A stretch of DNA of 64,000 nt from contig CAJNOL010000378.1 in assembly GCA_905250125.1 (NCBI GenBank), positions 62,001 to 126,000 on the forward strand, read 5' to 3'. Position 1 is the stretch's first letter; every line of letters starts with the position of its first letter. The stretch is from Rotaria sordida. Its lineage: Eukaryota > Rotifera > Eurotatoria > Philodinida > Philodinidae. The notes under the pieces were generated by a model, which had not been told where the DNA came from, did no database searches, and was given only the letters and a program-made list of their open reading frames with translations. The position numbers were made by a program, and so were the translations under genes. Positions 1 to 11,831 of this stretch are shown one piece after another.

Positions 1-524
1 ATTTTATTTATTTTACTATATCAATATTGAACATACTTTTCAGTGTTTACAAGATTATTAATTACTGTTAATATTAATACAGTAAAATAAATAAAATTTT
101 ACCAATATTTTTCACCTTTCTCAATAAATTTTATTGCTTTTTCACACTTCCAATAGTACTTAATAGCATTTTTTTAGTCAAAAAAAGTATGAAAATTACA
201 TAAAGATGTTCACTTATAAGTACTATTTGTTGTTTAAAAACAACTTTTAAAAGTACTAAAAAGTTGGTTTTTGCCTACTTTTTTTCACAGGGGATATGTA
301 TACTTCTTTTTCTATTTGTATATGTTTATTGCATGCTGATGGCTATTCTAAATTGCCAAAAACTCGAAAAAAAGATTGATTTTGGTTGAAAATTAGAACA
401 CATTTTTTGCTGCAGTAATAAACTCAATCATTTCAAATATCTTCTGCACTGTAGAATCGCCAAATATTTTTGTTTAAGATATTGAAGATACTGGTTCCAC
501 AACTTAAGTGATAATAAGGAGGAA

Positions 525-606
525 TAGGAGGATTCCGACGTAAAAGGGAGGAGAAGGAGGACATGTTTTGAAAAAAAGGAGGAAAAAGAGGAAAAGGAGG
601 AGGTTT
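525..606. repeat. GGAGGA/CCTCCTTTT low-complexity tract
   Basis: Purine-rich tract of GGAGGA, AAAGGAGG and GGAGAAGG words. Similar tracts recur inside the hAT-like element at 12465-12522 and 15594-15665. The open frame antisense to it is only Ser/Phe-rich low complexity, so I do not call a gene. Confidence 0.6.
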
Positions 607-615
607 CACATGCCA

Positions 616-806
616 GCTCACAATTCAAAATTTTAGTAGAATTTATTTTTGTTTTTTCTTGACAATTAGATAGAGCTTATCGATTTGCATTAGAAAACGT
701 GTGTTTCAAATTTAGCAAAATCCAATTTTATGAAATTCGATGCACTCTATCCCACTATCAGGAAAAAATAAAAATAAATTTTACTGAAATTTTGAATTGT
801 GGGTAG
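616..806. mobile_element. Inverted-repeat MITE, about 190 bp
   Basis: The left arm begins near CTCACAATTCAAAATTTTAG, and the right arm is its imperfect reverse complement ending GAATTGTGGGTAG. The arms run about 75 bp each, in almost continuous imperfect pairing to the centre. No coding capacity. A target-site duplication is not clear. Confidence 0.6.
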
Positions 807-900
807 TGTACACAGACTGTAAAGATCTTAAAATTCGCATATCACTGTCTGTACACGCCAACCGCCCGATCATATTTTGAATTTGTTAGTTTGACGGTGG
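807..900. mobile_element. Fragment of the 5772-6229 MITE family
   Basis: This stretch (GTACACAGACTGTAAAGATC through TGAATTTGTTAGTTTGACGG) aligns by eye with the right half of the element at 5772-6229. Shared features are the ACTGTAAAxATCTTAAAATT block, a CTGT(G)TACxC block and a TCATATTTT end. Only one arm is seen, so it is a truncated copy, next to another MITE. Confidence 0.5.
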
Positions 901-1763
901 GACATATCTAATCTTATTAACTTACGATACAAACACCATTGTAAGTGAAAAATCTAATTGTTTAAAAGCAACTTGTTCAGAATAAATAACTTGAATTACG
1001 GTGTTCAGGATTAAATACGATAATATCATATAATAGTTTGTGTGAAAATCGACAAACATAAAGTATAGTCAGAAAAATTTTTATTTCGAATATTGTTTTT
1101 ATGAGCAAGAAATAAATGGATACTATGTATCCATTGATACGAAATGGACTGGCTCATACGGCAATTAAAAACTCGCTAGAGCTGTTGGAGAACATAATGA
1201 ATACAAGATACTATCGACTGTCTTAACCCTTTATCCCCCCATTGGCAACTGGAATTGTCATTTTTAGAAACGTTGCAGAAAATGTAGAACACCTAGTATC
1301 AAAAAACTCTTTACACACTGTTTATAGGAAATTTCCTATGCTACAGATTGGTAAAAAAAATTTTGTATCCTTACTTTGTGCCTAAAATATACGACTTACA
1401 AAAGAGGCAATTATGTTATGAAAAAAAAAAGATCTCTTCAGTTTAAATTATTTGTTTTTTTTTACCTACGACAAAATACTACTTATCTTAATGATGTGCT
1501 ACGCAATTAATTTTTTAAAATCTTTGTTGAATTAAAAAAATATATTATATTTTTTTTTGAAATCAACACGCTACTCACAAACGATAAAAACAAGTTTTCA
1601 TGTCGCTACTCTCTCAATGACAACTGTAGTTGTCAAATTACCGTGCACACAGGAAAGTACACCTGGTCGATATGTTTATATTAGTGGCTTACTGAAGAGG
1701 ACAATACTCTGTTTCGATACTTGTTCTATTAGTGAGTCTTCTAATATCGTTATGGAGGCAAAG
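901..1763. other. Intergenic, no gene recognised
   Basis: AT-rich sequence with only short chance open frames. I see no splice-bounded exons, no RNA gene and no clear repeat structure. Confidence 0.5.
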
Positions 1764-3175
1764 CAAGGGGGAAACGACTGACTTAAGTGACTTTTAAATC
1801 ATAAAAGTCAAAATAAAGTCAAGAAAGTCATGAAAATCGTAACTAATCATTTTAGACCGGATGTTTCCATTTTAAAACATGTTGTCCTATAGGGGTGCGG
1901 CATTTTTGAAATAGCCGGCTGGAAGAGCTAAAGTAACATTAATAAAGAACAAAAAATAACGAATTTTCGTCAAGGGAGAAACGACTGACTTAAGTCACTT
2001 TAAAGTCATGTTAAGTCAAGTAAGTCACTTTAAGTCAGTTAAGTCAAGAAAGTCATTTTAACTCAAGAAAGTCATTTTAAGTCAANNNNNNNNNNAGAAA
2101 GTCATTTTTAGTCAAGAAAGTCATTTTAAGTCAAGAAAGTCACGAAAAACATCTGTAAAGGATCATTAATAAAAAAATAAAAAGTTGTGATTTTTTTTCA
2201 ATCTCGATGACACATACTCCAAATTTTTGTTTACTTTTTTTCAAAGACAAACGCATATAAAACAGACGAAACGAACAGATACATATATATTGCAGGTAAA
2301 GTTGGCATATCATTTTGAGAACTTCAGAGCTAACAAAAAACACAATAACGTAAACACGAATGGAGTTAAGAATGATGATGAGAATGAAAGAGAAGATCTG
2401 AGTGACAGAGTAGAAGTAATCATAGTGTGTGTAAAGGATTCTTAGCGAAGGTTAGTTTTTCAGTAAGATTATGATGTTATGCAATTATTCAGTCTGATTT
2501 TATCTTCAGCTTCACCACACTTATTGAGATCTCTCATCTTCACTCAGATTTCGGTCCTCGGCATCATCATCATTTGTGATGACGAAAGATAAACGAGATC
2601 AAAAAATTAAAGAGTTGTCAAGACCAAAACATAAAAACTTACTGGAACCAGACTGGCACCATGAACAGGAAAACAAAGTTTTTTATTAAATTTTCCTTAA
2701 TTTTTAGCAAACTAAGTCGTAAATTACATCATTTCCTTAATAAAATTGATCACATGAATAGTTGTTAATTTATAAATTCCAAGATTCTAATAGTAAAGTT
2801 TCAAGATTGTGATGTTTTCTAAGGCATGCTTTGAGTTATGGAAAACCTAATTAAGCGATTGGATAGAGATCATCGAATTGTACTTGAGATAAGAATAACA
2901 ACATTGGAACAAGTTTCTGAATAAATCCTACCCGTAAATAGTCGAATTTGGATTCAACTTCACCTACGTTTTCAACTGATTATGAGAACAGTGAGTGCAG
3001 AGATTGAAATTATGATTATCTTCACTGTTTATAAAACTGAAGGGTGTCAATATTGAAAGTAACATTCGAATATAGCAAGATATATTGGTTTTAAGATAAA
3101 TGACTTTCATGACTTTTAAAGTCATCAAAGTCATTTTTAAGTCAATTAAGTCAAAAGTCAGTCGTTTCTCCCTTG
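1764..3175. mobile_element. Foldback element with AAGTCA subterminal repeats
   Basis: The terminus CAAGGGAGAAACGACTGACTT occurs in direct orientation at 1971 (and with one change at 1764) and inverted at 3155-3175. Inside each terminus is an array of AAGTCA/AAAGTCATTTT words in degenerate tandem (1790-1850, 1985-2145, 3100-3160). The simplest reading is a 1971-3175 element, with the 1764 copy being a second, nested or extended end. The interior (2150-3090) encodes nothing I recognise. Superfamily unknown; no duplication is evident. Confidence 0.55.
2086..2095. other. Assembly gap (10 N)
   Basis: Ten N bases lie inside the AAGTCA tandem array, so the true repeat number there is unknown. Confidence 0.99.
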
Positions 3176-5771
3176 TGGTAAAGACATTTTATCGTAGCCA
3201 TAGTGAAGGCATAATATTTCTTTAACTCATCAATCATTATATATAAGTTTGGATTAGAGGTGGTAATATTCACATTAAGTTAGTGGTTCAATCCTTTCGA
3301 TGTAGGAGTTGGTGTAGGATTAGGGAAGTCTAATGTTTACACCAACATGCTCTGATCAATAGCGTTTTTTCTGGTCTTTGTACTGATGATAACACTCGTT
3401 TTAAAAATGTCACATAGAGTCATTACCGTTTAGTTTATTTCTTTTTCTCCAAGATAGGATTTCTTCAATAAAATTCTGAAATTGTGTTGATGAAAAGGAA
3501 AGATATACAACAGATTTGAAATTGTAGGAGAGAAATAATTGATCATGATATGAAATTAGTGATCATGCAACTGCATCATCGCTTGTCTATTATATATTTT
3601 TTTAAAAATAAATTACCTTATTTTTGAAAATGTTATTCTTAAGAATTCTCTAGTTCTATGATTTGTCTTCAAAAGAAATATAAAGATAAAATGATAACTG
3701 TAGTTCTCATATTCATTATTTTCTCAAATTTTCATTCTGTATGTTCGTCGTTTTTTGTTATTTAATTTTATGTATAAATACAATGAATGTAATACGATAA
3801 TATAGGAGTACTCAAGAACTCTTCAATATTATATGTCGAGTGATTCATTATGTTGCTTATATATAAAGATTTTAGTACGAACATTCATGTGTTCTTGCGG
3901 CATTTTCTAGTGTAAGTGTTCGTTTGATGAGTACCTTTACTGGTATGGATAGCTTGAAAAATTCTGATCAAATTATTTATTTGCCATATTTTAAGTTCCA
4001 CATAATTAGGAAAATATATGATCGATAATATGACAAATCGGCAAAAAGCTTGTATTCGTGTTTTCGACATAATATAAATCATATCTCGAGAACAAAGAGA
4101 CTTAAACACGAACTCTTTTCGAATCTTTTTAATCTTACTGAATTCTACTGACAATCGAAAACAAATGAAATCGAATATTCACAATTATTTGGGGTAGTTT
4201 CCTTATTACTATGTCATTTTTTTCTTTAAAATTTCATCAACTTAACTTTATTTGATAATGTCAATAGTACAAGAACTTAAAAGAGTACTCATGCTATATC
4301 ACCTTATCAATAAAATTTTGACTAAAAGAATTTTTATATGATTTATAAATAGTTTTTTTGTCAGGCAGTATTTTATTTGTTCACATATTAATCAAAACTA
4401 TAAAACAATGCTTCAAGTTAAAAGTCACAATTGGACCGGTATGCAATACATCATATGGATCAAAGAGATGTCAGAGCCACACTACACACATGTCAAAGAT
4501 AATTAAAATATATTTCTAGCTCAGTACGACAACTACATTGATTTTCTTTCTAATTGATATTCTTTCAAATGATAGCAGGATGAGTATAAGAACTTCTAGG
4601 CTATAAAAATTTTCACTTGAATTACCTAAAGAAAAAAAATTTTTACCAATATTGAGTTGAAATATGGTATTATCTTGTACATTGCAATATTAATTTTAAT
4701 AGGCCATGATAGAACAAACATAATAAAGAAAGAAAATATTGAGTGGAATGATTTCTCTGTTCTGTAAATATAATTTATGCCCCTACACCGATGCTTAGAA
4801 AGTCATGATTTACTTATCGAGTTATATATATATATATAGAATTCAAAGATATAATACCAGTAAACTTTCAGGTAAGTACCAATATTATATACTATTAGAA
4901 AGATCTTTTCAGATTCTTTTATCTATTCTTGTTAAAGTAAATTAGAGTATATATCTACTTACATTGTATAGGAAGTCTTCCAATTATTATATCAGTATTT
5001 TTTTCTGATGACATTTGTTATGTTATGTAGTGATACATTAACTATTCTATGTAGTTTTAAATTTGCATACATATCGATCAATTATACATTTTCGATTAAT
5101 TCATATGTGTGTTTTATGTAAACTTATGTTCGATAATACATATTCATATGTAACTTCCTATGTATTATTTTGTCTTCTGACGACATTTTCGTTCGATTAT
5201 GATAATACTAATTAACAATTTTTTTTTCTTTTGAAAGAAAAAATAAGAAAATTAGGTCAAAATATAAATGATATAGGCAAAGAATCGCTTAATCCTATGT
5301 GTTATAATAGAAGACTAACATATTCGATCGCGTTCGAACAAATAAAATGGTCTTCCGGCTTAGTATTTTTCATATTGATTTTGTTTACCAGATAGTCAAC
5401 ACATTGTAGTTCTGTATCGATATGATTCTCACTATCAATATTATCAAATTACATTGCAGCCAGCGGCATAGCTGAGGGAGGAGCAAATGGACAAAATGCT
5501 AGATGAAAAATATAAAAATCAAAATTTTTTTCCGAAATCAGAAACTAATCAGACAGAGTAATTTTTTGCAAACCAAGGACTATCATGTTGATATACTAGT
5601 ACAAAAGGCTTCACTTTTCTTTTTGTTTATCGACTCATACTTTGTTTCTGAAAGTATTTCATAGTAAATAAAGACAACACAATCATTATATAGATTAGAA
5701 TAAAAAATCGTATACTGTAAGCTAAGAAGATTGATCACAGTCGGATCAAATGAATGTTCTCACTGTCAAAC
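3176..5771. other. Intergenic, no gene recognised
   Basis: AT-rich with short frames on both strands. The longest open frame (3885-4154, minus) has no recognisable domain and no splice context. A (TA)n run lies at 4824-4837. Confidence 0.5.
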
Positions 5772-6229
5772 CAACTAATTAAAAATATGAGCTACCGATA
5801 GCGTACACACACAGAGATATTCGAGTTTCAAGAAGTTTACAGTTTGTTATGTGTCCACACTAAGAAATTTCATCAACGCTTAGTTTTCTTTTTTCGTCAT
5901 GATTGGATGGGACAGGGCTATTTACATAAGAAAAAACAATATCACGCATACTAAAAAGCAAACTCTACGAAGTTTAAGACGACATTTTTTTTTAATTATG
6001 AGAATAATAACCAAAAAATATTAATTGTTGTCAAATTGCTTTTGAATGTGTGTGATATTGCTTCTCCTTATGCAAATAATCATATTCCATCCAACCATGA
6101 CGACAAAAGAAAACTGAAGGTTGACGAAATTTCGTAGTGTTGGCACATGAGAAACTGTAAATATCTTAAAATTTAAACATCTCGATCTGTGTACGCTATC
6201 GGCAGCTCATATTTTAAACTAGTTAGTTA
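5772..6229. mobile_element. Long-inverted-repeat MITE, about 460 bp
   Basis: The left end reads AACTAATTAAAAATATGAGC, and the reverse complement of the right end reads AACTAACTAGTTTAAAATATGAGC. The arms stay alignable for about 220 bp each, through a CGATAGCGTACAC block, a CATGATTGGATGG block and a CAATATCAC block, leaving almost no loop. A half copy lies at 807-900. It is a non-coding, non-autonomous foldback element. Confidence 0.75.
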
Positions 6230-7615
6230 ATACAAAAACAAGCTAGTAAAAGACACCTAGTGTCGGATTCTTTTACGAAGTCCAAAACTCTGTTTACGAA
6301 AAATATATGCAAACACATCATATATATATATGGGCAATGTAGAGCAAAAAATAATAAAGGCTATAGAACATAAATTCCATATGATTTTTCAAGTTTTCTT
6401 TTGTTCAAAATTCCTTCAATAAATGTTTTTGAACTAAAATATGTTTACAAAATCGTTCCAAAAGAAAATAATTAGCATTCATTCTTAAGTTCAGCAACGC
6501 AAAAATTTATTGATATATTAAAGCACTCGTCAGTGGCTGTAGAATTCAGAAACTGCAAAAGTTTAAAAAAGGAAAGAAGGTAGCAGAATACGGATCTATA
6601 ATATTAACGGGTTATACTAGTAATTAATTTCATTAATAAAGTCACCATCCAAAAACGTTTGAAATTCGACAACAAATCAGAAAAATCAAAAGATCAGAAA
6701 AAAATCAGAAAAATGTTCAAATTTCAGAAATTTTCCTGACTTTTCAGAAGATCTAGTAATCCTGATTTTAACTGTAAGTTTGGATGAACGTGAGTTCGGT
6801 TTTATTAGAAAAATACTAACCACGTAAAGGTACAGAAGAATAAATTAAAGAGAAGAGAAACACGAACATATATATGCGTAGGTATATATCCATATAGAGT
6901 GACGCATAGAAGAGAAAGCAAAAATCCAATGACGTAGTTCGTAGGGAAAATGTTCATGTGTACTGCACAGATACATATTTGAAAAATTCTCAACACTAAC
7001 TTATGTCATTGATTTCTTTCGACACAAGAAAAGTTTGCCTATTGATCTAAGAATCCTGGTTACGCTGCTGATTACAGTGTTCTGACGAACTACGTAGGGG
7101 ACGTCCTTGTTTGATCGACACTTTCACTAGGATCCATGTGGCTCTCATGAGTGATGAGGGTCGTTTATAAGTCTTTCTAGTATGGGCTTCATTCTCTTCG
7201 TTTTAAATCTGTTCGATCGATCTGCAATTTTCAGCACGTGTACAGCACATTATTTTAGGCCATTTCTATATGTTTCAGCTTCATTCATTGATTTTAAGTT
7301 AGTATCGACTTTGAAATCATTCTTTTTTAGAACTTTAGTTATATAAAAGAAAATATTTCAAGACATTGCATATACAATTTGATAGAAAGTTTAATTCTGA
7401 AATAACGTTTGAGTTAGAGTAAAAAGGTTGTCGAAAATATTTGAGAATACTATGTCATTGAGTTCAAGTTTAGATACAATTTGGGTATCATTTCATTTGT
7501 TGTAGAAGCCGCTTTAACCTCATTTTATGAAGTTTTGGGTTGACCTTATAACTGTAGATAGAGCAGTCATAAAAACCTACAAAATGGCATAAAAAAGTCG
7601 TGAGAAACAGTCTAC
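6230..7615. other. Intergenic, no gene recognised
   Basis: No exon, RNA gene or clear repeat seen. There are short (TA)n runs at 6320-6331 and a degenerate CAGAAAAATCAGAAAA stretch near 6676-6750. Confidence 0.45.
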
Positions 7616-7619
7616 CTTG

Positions 7620-8075
7620 TCTTATTTTTAATCACCATAACAAGCAGCACAATAAAATATCAGTGAAATCCTGGAGAAGCTCTCGTGCATTTAGCCGTTT
7701 TCAAAATAGTTATTTTATTTTTATGTAAAATAAATGACATATTTCAAATTAACATAAAAATTTGAGTTGAATAGTATATATACTTCAGTAAAAAAATTTT
7801 ATTTAACAAAAAACTCATCTGTACTCTCGTTAGATCATTTTTTTAAATATTTCACCTCACGGAGGGACAGATGAGTTTTTGTCAAAGAAAATTTTTTCAC
7901 TGTTATATATGCTATTCAACTCAAATTTTTATGCTAATTTGGAATATATCGTTTATTTTGTATAAAAATAAAAAATAATTATTGTGAAAATGGTTAAATG
8001 CGTTAGAATACCTGCAGAATATTATTCACATTTTATCGTATTGCATATTACAGTGATTGAAAGTGAGAGAAGACA
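7620..8075. mobile_element. Foldback element, arms of about 200 bp
   Basis: The centre is palindromic around 7830-7880, with AAAACTCATCTGT on both sides. The arms continue outward through AAATTTGAGTTGAATAG, AAATTAxCATAAAAATT and a GCATTTAxCCxTTTTC block (7684-7701 against 7985-8002), then weaken. The open frame at 7984-8166 lies mostly in the right arm and is probably chance. The element ends about 150 bp before the secreted-peptide gene at 8226. Confidence 0.6.
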
Positions 8076-8225
8076 CTTTTGCAAGCGTTGTTTTACATTA
8101 TTTCGTAACTTTCTAATTAGACCACATCAGCCAGGCAACATGCCTCCACCCTTTGACCTTTCTTAGTTCCACCGTTATTTACTCATCCAATTCTTATTTA
8201 ATTTTAGATAATACATTAATTTACA

Positions 8226-8627
8226 ATGAAAATCCTCACTGTTATACTAGCTATTGTTACAATATCCATCTTAATCTCTATCATTGATGCTGTTGGTAGC
8301 AAACAAGTAAATGATAAAACATAAAATAAAACTTTTTTTTAATCGTTATCATCAATTTATTTAGTTCTTAACAAATTTATTCCCAGGTTGGCATTTTAAA
8401 TCATTTTTAGAACCCAAACGACAAGAATCATTATTTAATAAATACATAAAATTAAGAAAAGTATTTTCAACATCTGAAAATAATCTGCTGAAACAAAAAG
8501 AAAACGATGAGGATAATTATGCACGGACATGTAAGAACGTTTGTATTATTAAAATAAAAAGAGACATGTTGTTTTTTACTTAGATATTCGTCGTAAAGTG
8601 ATTGGTATTGCCGATAACCCATTTTAA
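8226..8627 (+). CDS. Small secreted peptide precursor, paralogue 1
   Basis: Three exons: 8226-8306, 8365-8530 and 8584-8627, with phase 0 and phase 1 introns of 58 and 53 bp, predicting 96 aa. Exon 1 is a clear signal peptide: MKIL start, a hydrophobic core of about 18 residues, then DAVGS. Exon 2 is basic and acidic, with a dibasic site (EPKRQ) and an acidic stretch (KENDEDNY). Exon 3 ends with IRRKVIGIADNPF. The gene at 19102-19494 has the same exon lengths (81, 163 rather than 166, and 44 bp), the same phases and a similar C-terminus (VRDKIIGLGDDPV), which is strong support that both are real. A TTTTAG acceptor 17 bases before the ATG could take a spliced leader. The layout fits a secreted peptide or peptide-hormone precursor; I do not recognise the family, and the function is unknown. 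Confidence 0.75.
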
Positions 8628-9958
8628 TCGTAATTCTACATTGATGATATTTTAATCAAAACAAGCTGTTTCATATTCTATGATTACCTTACTTTTTGAT
8701 TTTTTTTATGTGGTAATTTTATTGTTTAATTTTTGTTTATTTGAAAATGCATGCATTCATTTATCGACGTAGAAACGGTTTTGAATGAGTTTGCCTTATG
8801 TTAATCATTATTTTCATCTATATACACTCGAATCAATCATGCTAAGTATACAAAGTTAAAGCTAATAATAAAATATATAGAAATATAAAATAATACGATT
8901 AATAATCTTTTATGGTTCAAATCTAAGCGTGTATTATAAAAAGAAGGAAGATAAACTACATCTGGATGTGTAAGCTGATTGGCTAAGCCGCCGTCGCTAA
9001 CGTTCAAATCATTCAGTCGTGCCGTAAACGTTGCCCAGAATAGTTGCTGAAAAGTGTGTGTAACTTTTGGTACTCGTGAGGGTGTGGGTGTAGGTGTGGG
9101 TGTGGGTGGGTGTGGGTCTAGGTATGAGTGTTGGTATTAATTTCACGTCCACACCCACACTCACACCACTATTTTCTGACTCTTAGTTCTCGAGATAATC
9201 ACGACGGAAAATGACTAATAAGATGCGCACGTAAAGTAAGTAAACTAAATGACACACGGGCTAGGCCCGTGGTGTGAACTCAGTGCGAAGCACAACCCCA
9301 AACTGAACTTATCGTTTATGAAATTATAAAACTTTCGAATTGGTCGAAATCGAAAATTTAGGGAAGAAAAAACATATTTGTATATTGTACAAACTAGAAC
9401 GATGAGCTTAATGCATGTTTCATTATATACGCCATACATCAGTTATTAGGAAACAAACTGGATATTACACTATTTAAAAATTGATAGACATTGTCTCAAA
9501 GCGTATGAAAAGATGCGGCAGAATAATGCCGTTTTCCTGCTGCCCTCCCTCCATGGAACTAATGCCGCGAGAATTCATAAGTATTCGCAGACTTTGAATA
9601 CTCATGCTAAAATCTGAGTGTCTAAGTACAAGAACTGATTAGTCACTGTGTAATATTGAATGTTTCGTGGGTATTCTATGTAGTTTTTGTGTAATCTAGT
9701 GATTTATGTAAAATACTCATAAACCTATATTCTGTTCAGTATTGTCGTATTACATCTATTTTATTTAGGTATAAAACTAAATACAGACAAATATAATGAA
9801 TATTTGAAAAAACAATGAAGATGAGAACTACAGCTATCATTTTATCCATACAGTTTTTTTAAAACAAATAATAGATCTAGAGAAATCTTCTTCGTTAGAG
9901 AAGAAAATGAAATATTTGTTTATTTTTATATGATAAAAATAAGATTTTAGTTATTTGT
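8628..9958. other. Intergenic with repeat features, no gene
   Basis: Holds the TGTGGG-like array (9080-9167) and, at 9252-9268, a perfect short hairpin of CACGGGC facing GCCCGTG. The minus-strand frame at 9245-9439 has no recognisable domain. Nothing else supported. Confidence 0.5.
9080..9167. repeat. Degenerate TGTGGG telomere-like array, inverted
   Basis: Positions 9080-9118 read as GGTGTGGGTGTAGGTGTGGG and similar words in TGTGGG/TGTAGG register. Positions 9149-9167 carry the complementary CCACACCCACACTCACACC, so the two halves can fold into a hairpin. TGTGGG is the telomeric repeat reported for the bdelloid Adineta vaga. Here it is short, degenerate and interstitial. Confidence 0.6.
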
Positions 9959-9962
9959 TTAA
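9959..9962. repeat. TTAA target-site copy, left
   Basis: TTAA directly abuts the left inverted-repeat end of the piggyBac-like element and matches the copy at 10641-10644. Confidence 0.8.
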
Positions 9963-10640
9963 CACACTAGAAGCGATGGGTCCCACCGATGAGGCCCGCC
10001 ATATTTTAACAAGAAACTGAATAGGAAAACACTTTCTTTTCCTTTTTTTCTCGGGCAAGAGATTACATGTAATGTATCATCTGCTCTGCCTCGCTATTAT
10101 TTGAATTACTTATTGCATAGCGTGATGTTTCTCGTTGAAACAACCAAGACAATAAAATTTGTCACAATCATGATAGAAGATTTTTATTTTCTTTGCTGTC
10201 GCATTTGTCCGATCTTTACTCCTTAGTGTGCCATTCGAGAATATGAAACCTAGTCGGAGACAACAGTCAATAAGCCAAACGAAGCGCAAACTCGTTGATC
10301 ACAAGCTCGAAGAAAAGGAAGGGTCTGACCACGATGTCCGAAGACGCGGTGCTGACTGCTACGATAAAACCAGACAACAACCATCAAGAGAAGCAAGTAA
10401 TGCGACAGCAAAGAAAATAAAAAGCTTCTATTCTGATTATGACAAATTTTATTGTCTTGGTTGTTTCAACGAGAAACATCACGCTATGCAATAAGTAATT
10501 CAAACAACAGCAAGGCAAAGCAGGTAATACATTACATGTAATCTCCTGCCCAAGAAAAAAGGAAAAGAGAATGTTTTCCTATCCAATTTCCTATTAGAAT
10601 ACGGTGGGTCCTATCGGTGGGATCCATCGCTTCGAATGTG
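9963..10640. mobile_element. piggyBac-like foldback derivative (678 bp)
   Basis: The element is flanked by TTAA on both sides (9959-9962 and 10641-10644), the target of piggyBac transposases. The ends CACACTAGAAGCGATGG and CCATCGCTTCGAATGTG are inverted. The arms are about 240 bp (9963-10205 and 10399-10640), around a unique core of about 190 bp. The right arm plus core encode the C-terminal cysteine domain of a piggyBac transposase. The left arm is therefore an inverted duplicate of the transposase 3' end. Non-autonomous, since no catalytic domain is present. Confidence 0.8.
10228..10494 (+). pseudogene. piggyBac transposase C-terminal remnant
   Basis: An 88-codon open frame rich in Lys/Arg, ending in a cysteine/histidine cluster (CYDK at about residue 49, then YCLGCFNEKHH near the end). 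PiggyBac (DDE_Tnp_1_7) transposases end in such a zinc-binding cysteine-rich domain, which recognises the terminal repeats. Several expected Cys positions look substituted: RRRGADCYDK where RRRCxxC would be usual, and SDYDKFYC where SxCDKFYC would be usual. The frame lies in the unique core and right arm of the TTAA-flanked element. There is no DDD catalytic core, so this is a fragment, not a working transposase. Translation start is uncertain. Confidence 0.65.
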
Positions 10641-10644
10641 TTAA
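10641..10644. repeat. TTAA target-site copy, right
   Basis: TTAA directly abuts the right inverted-repeat end of the piggyBac-like element. TTAA on both sides is the expected piggyBac signature. Confidence 0.8.
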
Positions 10645-11316
10645 AGATTTTTATTTTAAAGCAAAGTTTTCCTCAACTATTTATTATTTTAATGTAAATA
10701 ATAACAAAAAAAAATTCATTTCAAGGTTTTTTCTAACTGTTCTAATTCAATATAATATAAACTACAAAATTATTTATATAGTTTTAATTTAATAAAAAAA
10801 ATATCGATCAAATACAAATAAATGTTTATGTAATGGATAAAAAAAACATTTAAATCATGCAGCTTTAATTCACGTGCCATCTATTGAACGATAACAGTTT
10901 GAAATAACAACAAATTATTTTCAAATTTCATTATATTTCAATTTAGCCATATTAATTAATGAACATTCAGTAGTAAGTGATGAAGATAAGTTTGATAACT
11001 AACGTATTTTTAATTTTTTTCTATAATACTAAACGTCTAGCTGAAATTCAGATAATGAATTTAATAGACAACGCAGTTTTCTATCAATACATTCTATATC
11101 AAGATTTCATAGATGAACTATGATGGCAAGCTTTGTAAAAATTCGAACACGATAGTTTTCATGTTTGAGAAAACTTCGTTGAAGCTATTTTTAAGAACGC
11201 CGTAGTACAGAGAACAAAATTCTGAAGAATATAAGAGATCGCCATATTTTCTACAAATTTCCCTTAGAAAGTTAAAGGCATCACGAAAACCGTCAAAACT
11301 TGAAACCTTTTAAGAG
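10645..11316. other. Intergenic, no gene recognised
   Basis: AT-rich stretch between two transposable elements. The frame at 10604-10792 starts inside the piggyBac arm and has no domain. Confidence 0.5.
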
Positions 11317-11784
11317 GGGTATCTGCAAAATACACGAACAGCTGCGAACACCTTGAAAGGAAAGATAACTTAAACCTATTTATATACGTAGGCAGATAGA
11401 ACTCGATGAGTTGTGCTCACGAACACCTGCAAACACTTACTTTGAATGGATCCGAAAATAGATTCGAAGAACACAAGTCAAATTTTTTCCGCGAACACCA
11501 GTCCAATGAAAATAAACACTCACTTTAACTAATCTTGACGCAAAACGTGTATCACTCTATCGAAAGTATATCTATAAATATCTACTAATATTTGTTTAAC
11601 CGCACTGTGACTTATATAATCGTCTACGAACACCAAGAAAATGATTCAGAAAATCTGCGAACATCAGTTATTTGAATAGATCTCACTTGAATATACATTG
11701 TACAAGCTTCTTACACTGTTTCTGTGAAGTAAAATATATTAAAAATGTGACCAAAATGAAATAATTCAGTTTTTTTAATTTTAT
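11317..11784 (+). repeat. Left terminal inverted repeat of hAT-like element
   Basis: Pairs with 16058-16525 in inverted orientation over about 468 bp. It contains several CGAACACC and GCGAACACC words that may be subterminal transposase-binding repeats. Confidence 0.8.
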
Positions 11785-11831
11785 CAACAACGTTATGAGT
11801 AAAAAAGTTCTTTTTTTTCAGTTTATTAATC

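Noticed and set aside
1557..1781. 74-codon plus-strand frame
   Set aside because: No domain or splice context, and its end lies in the repeat terminus at 1764.
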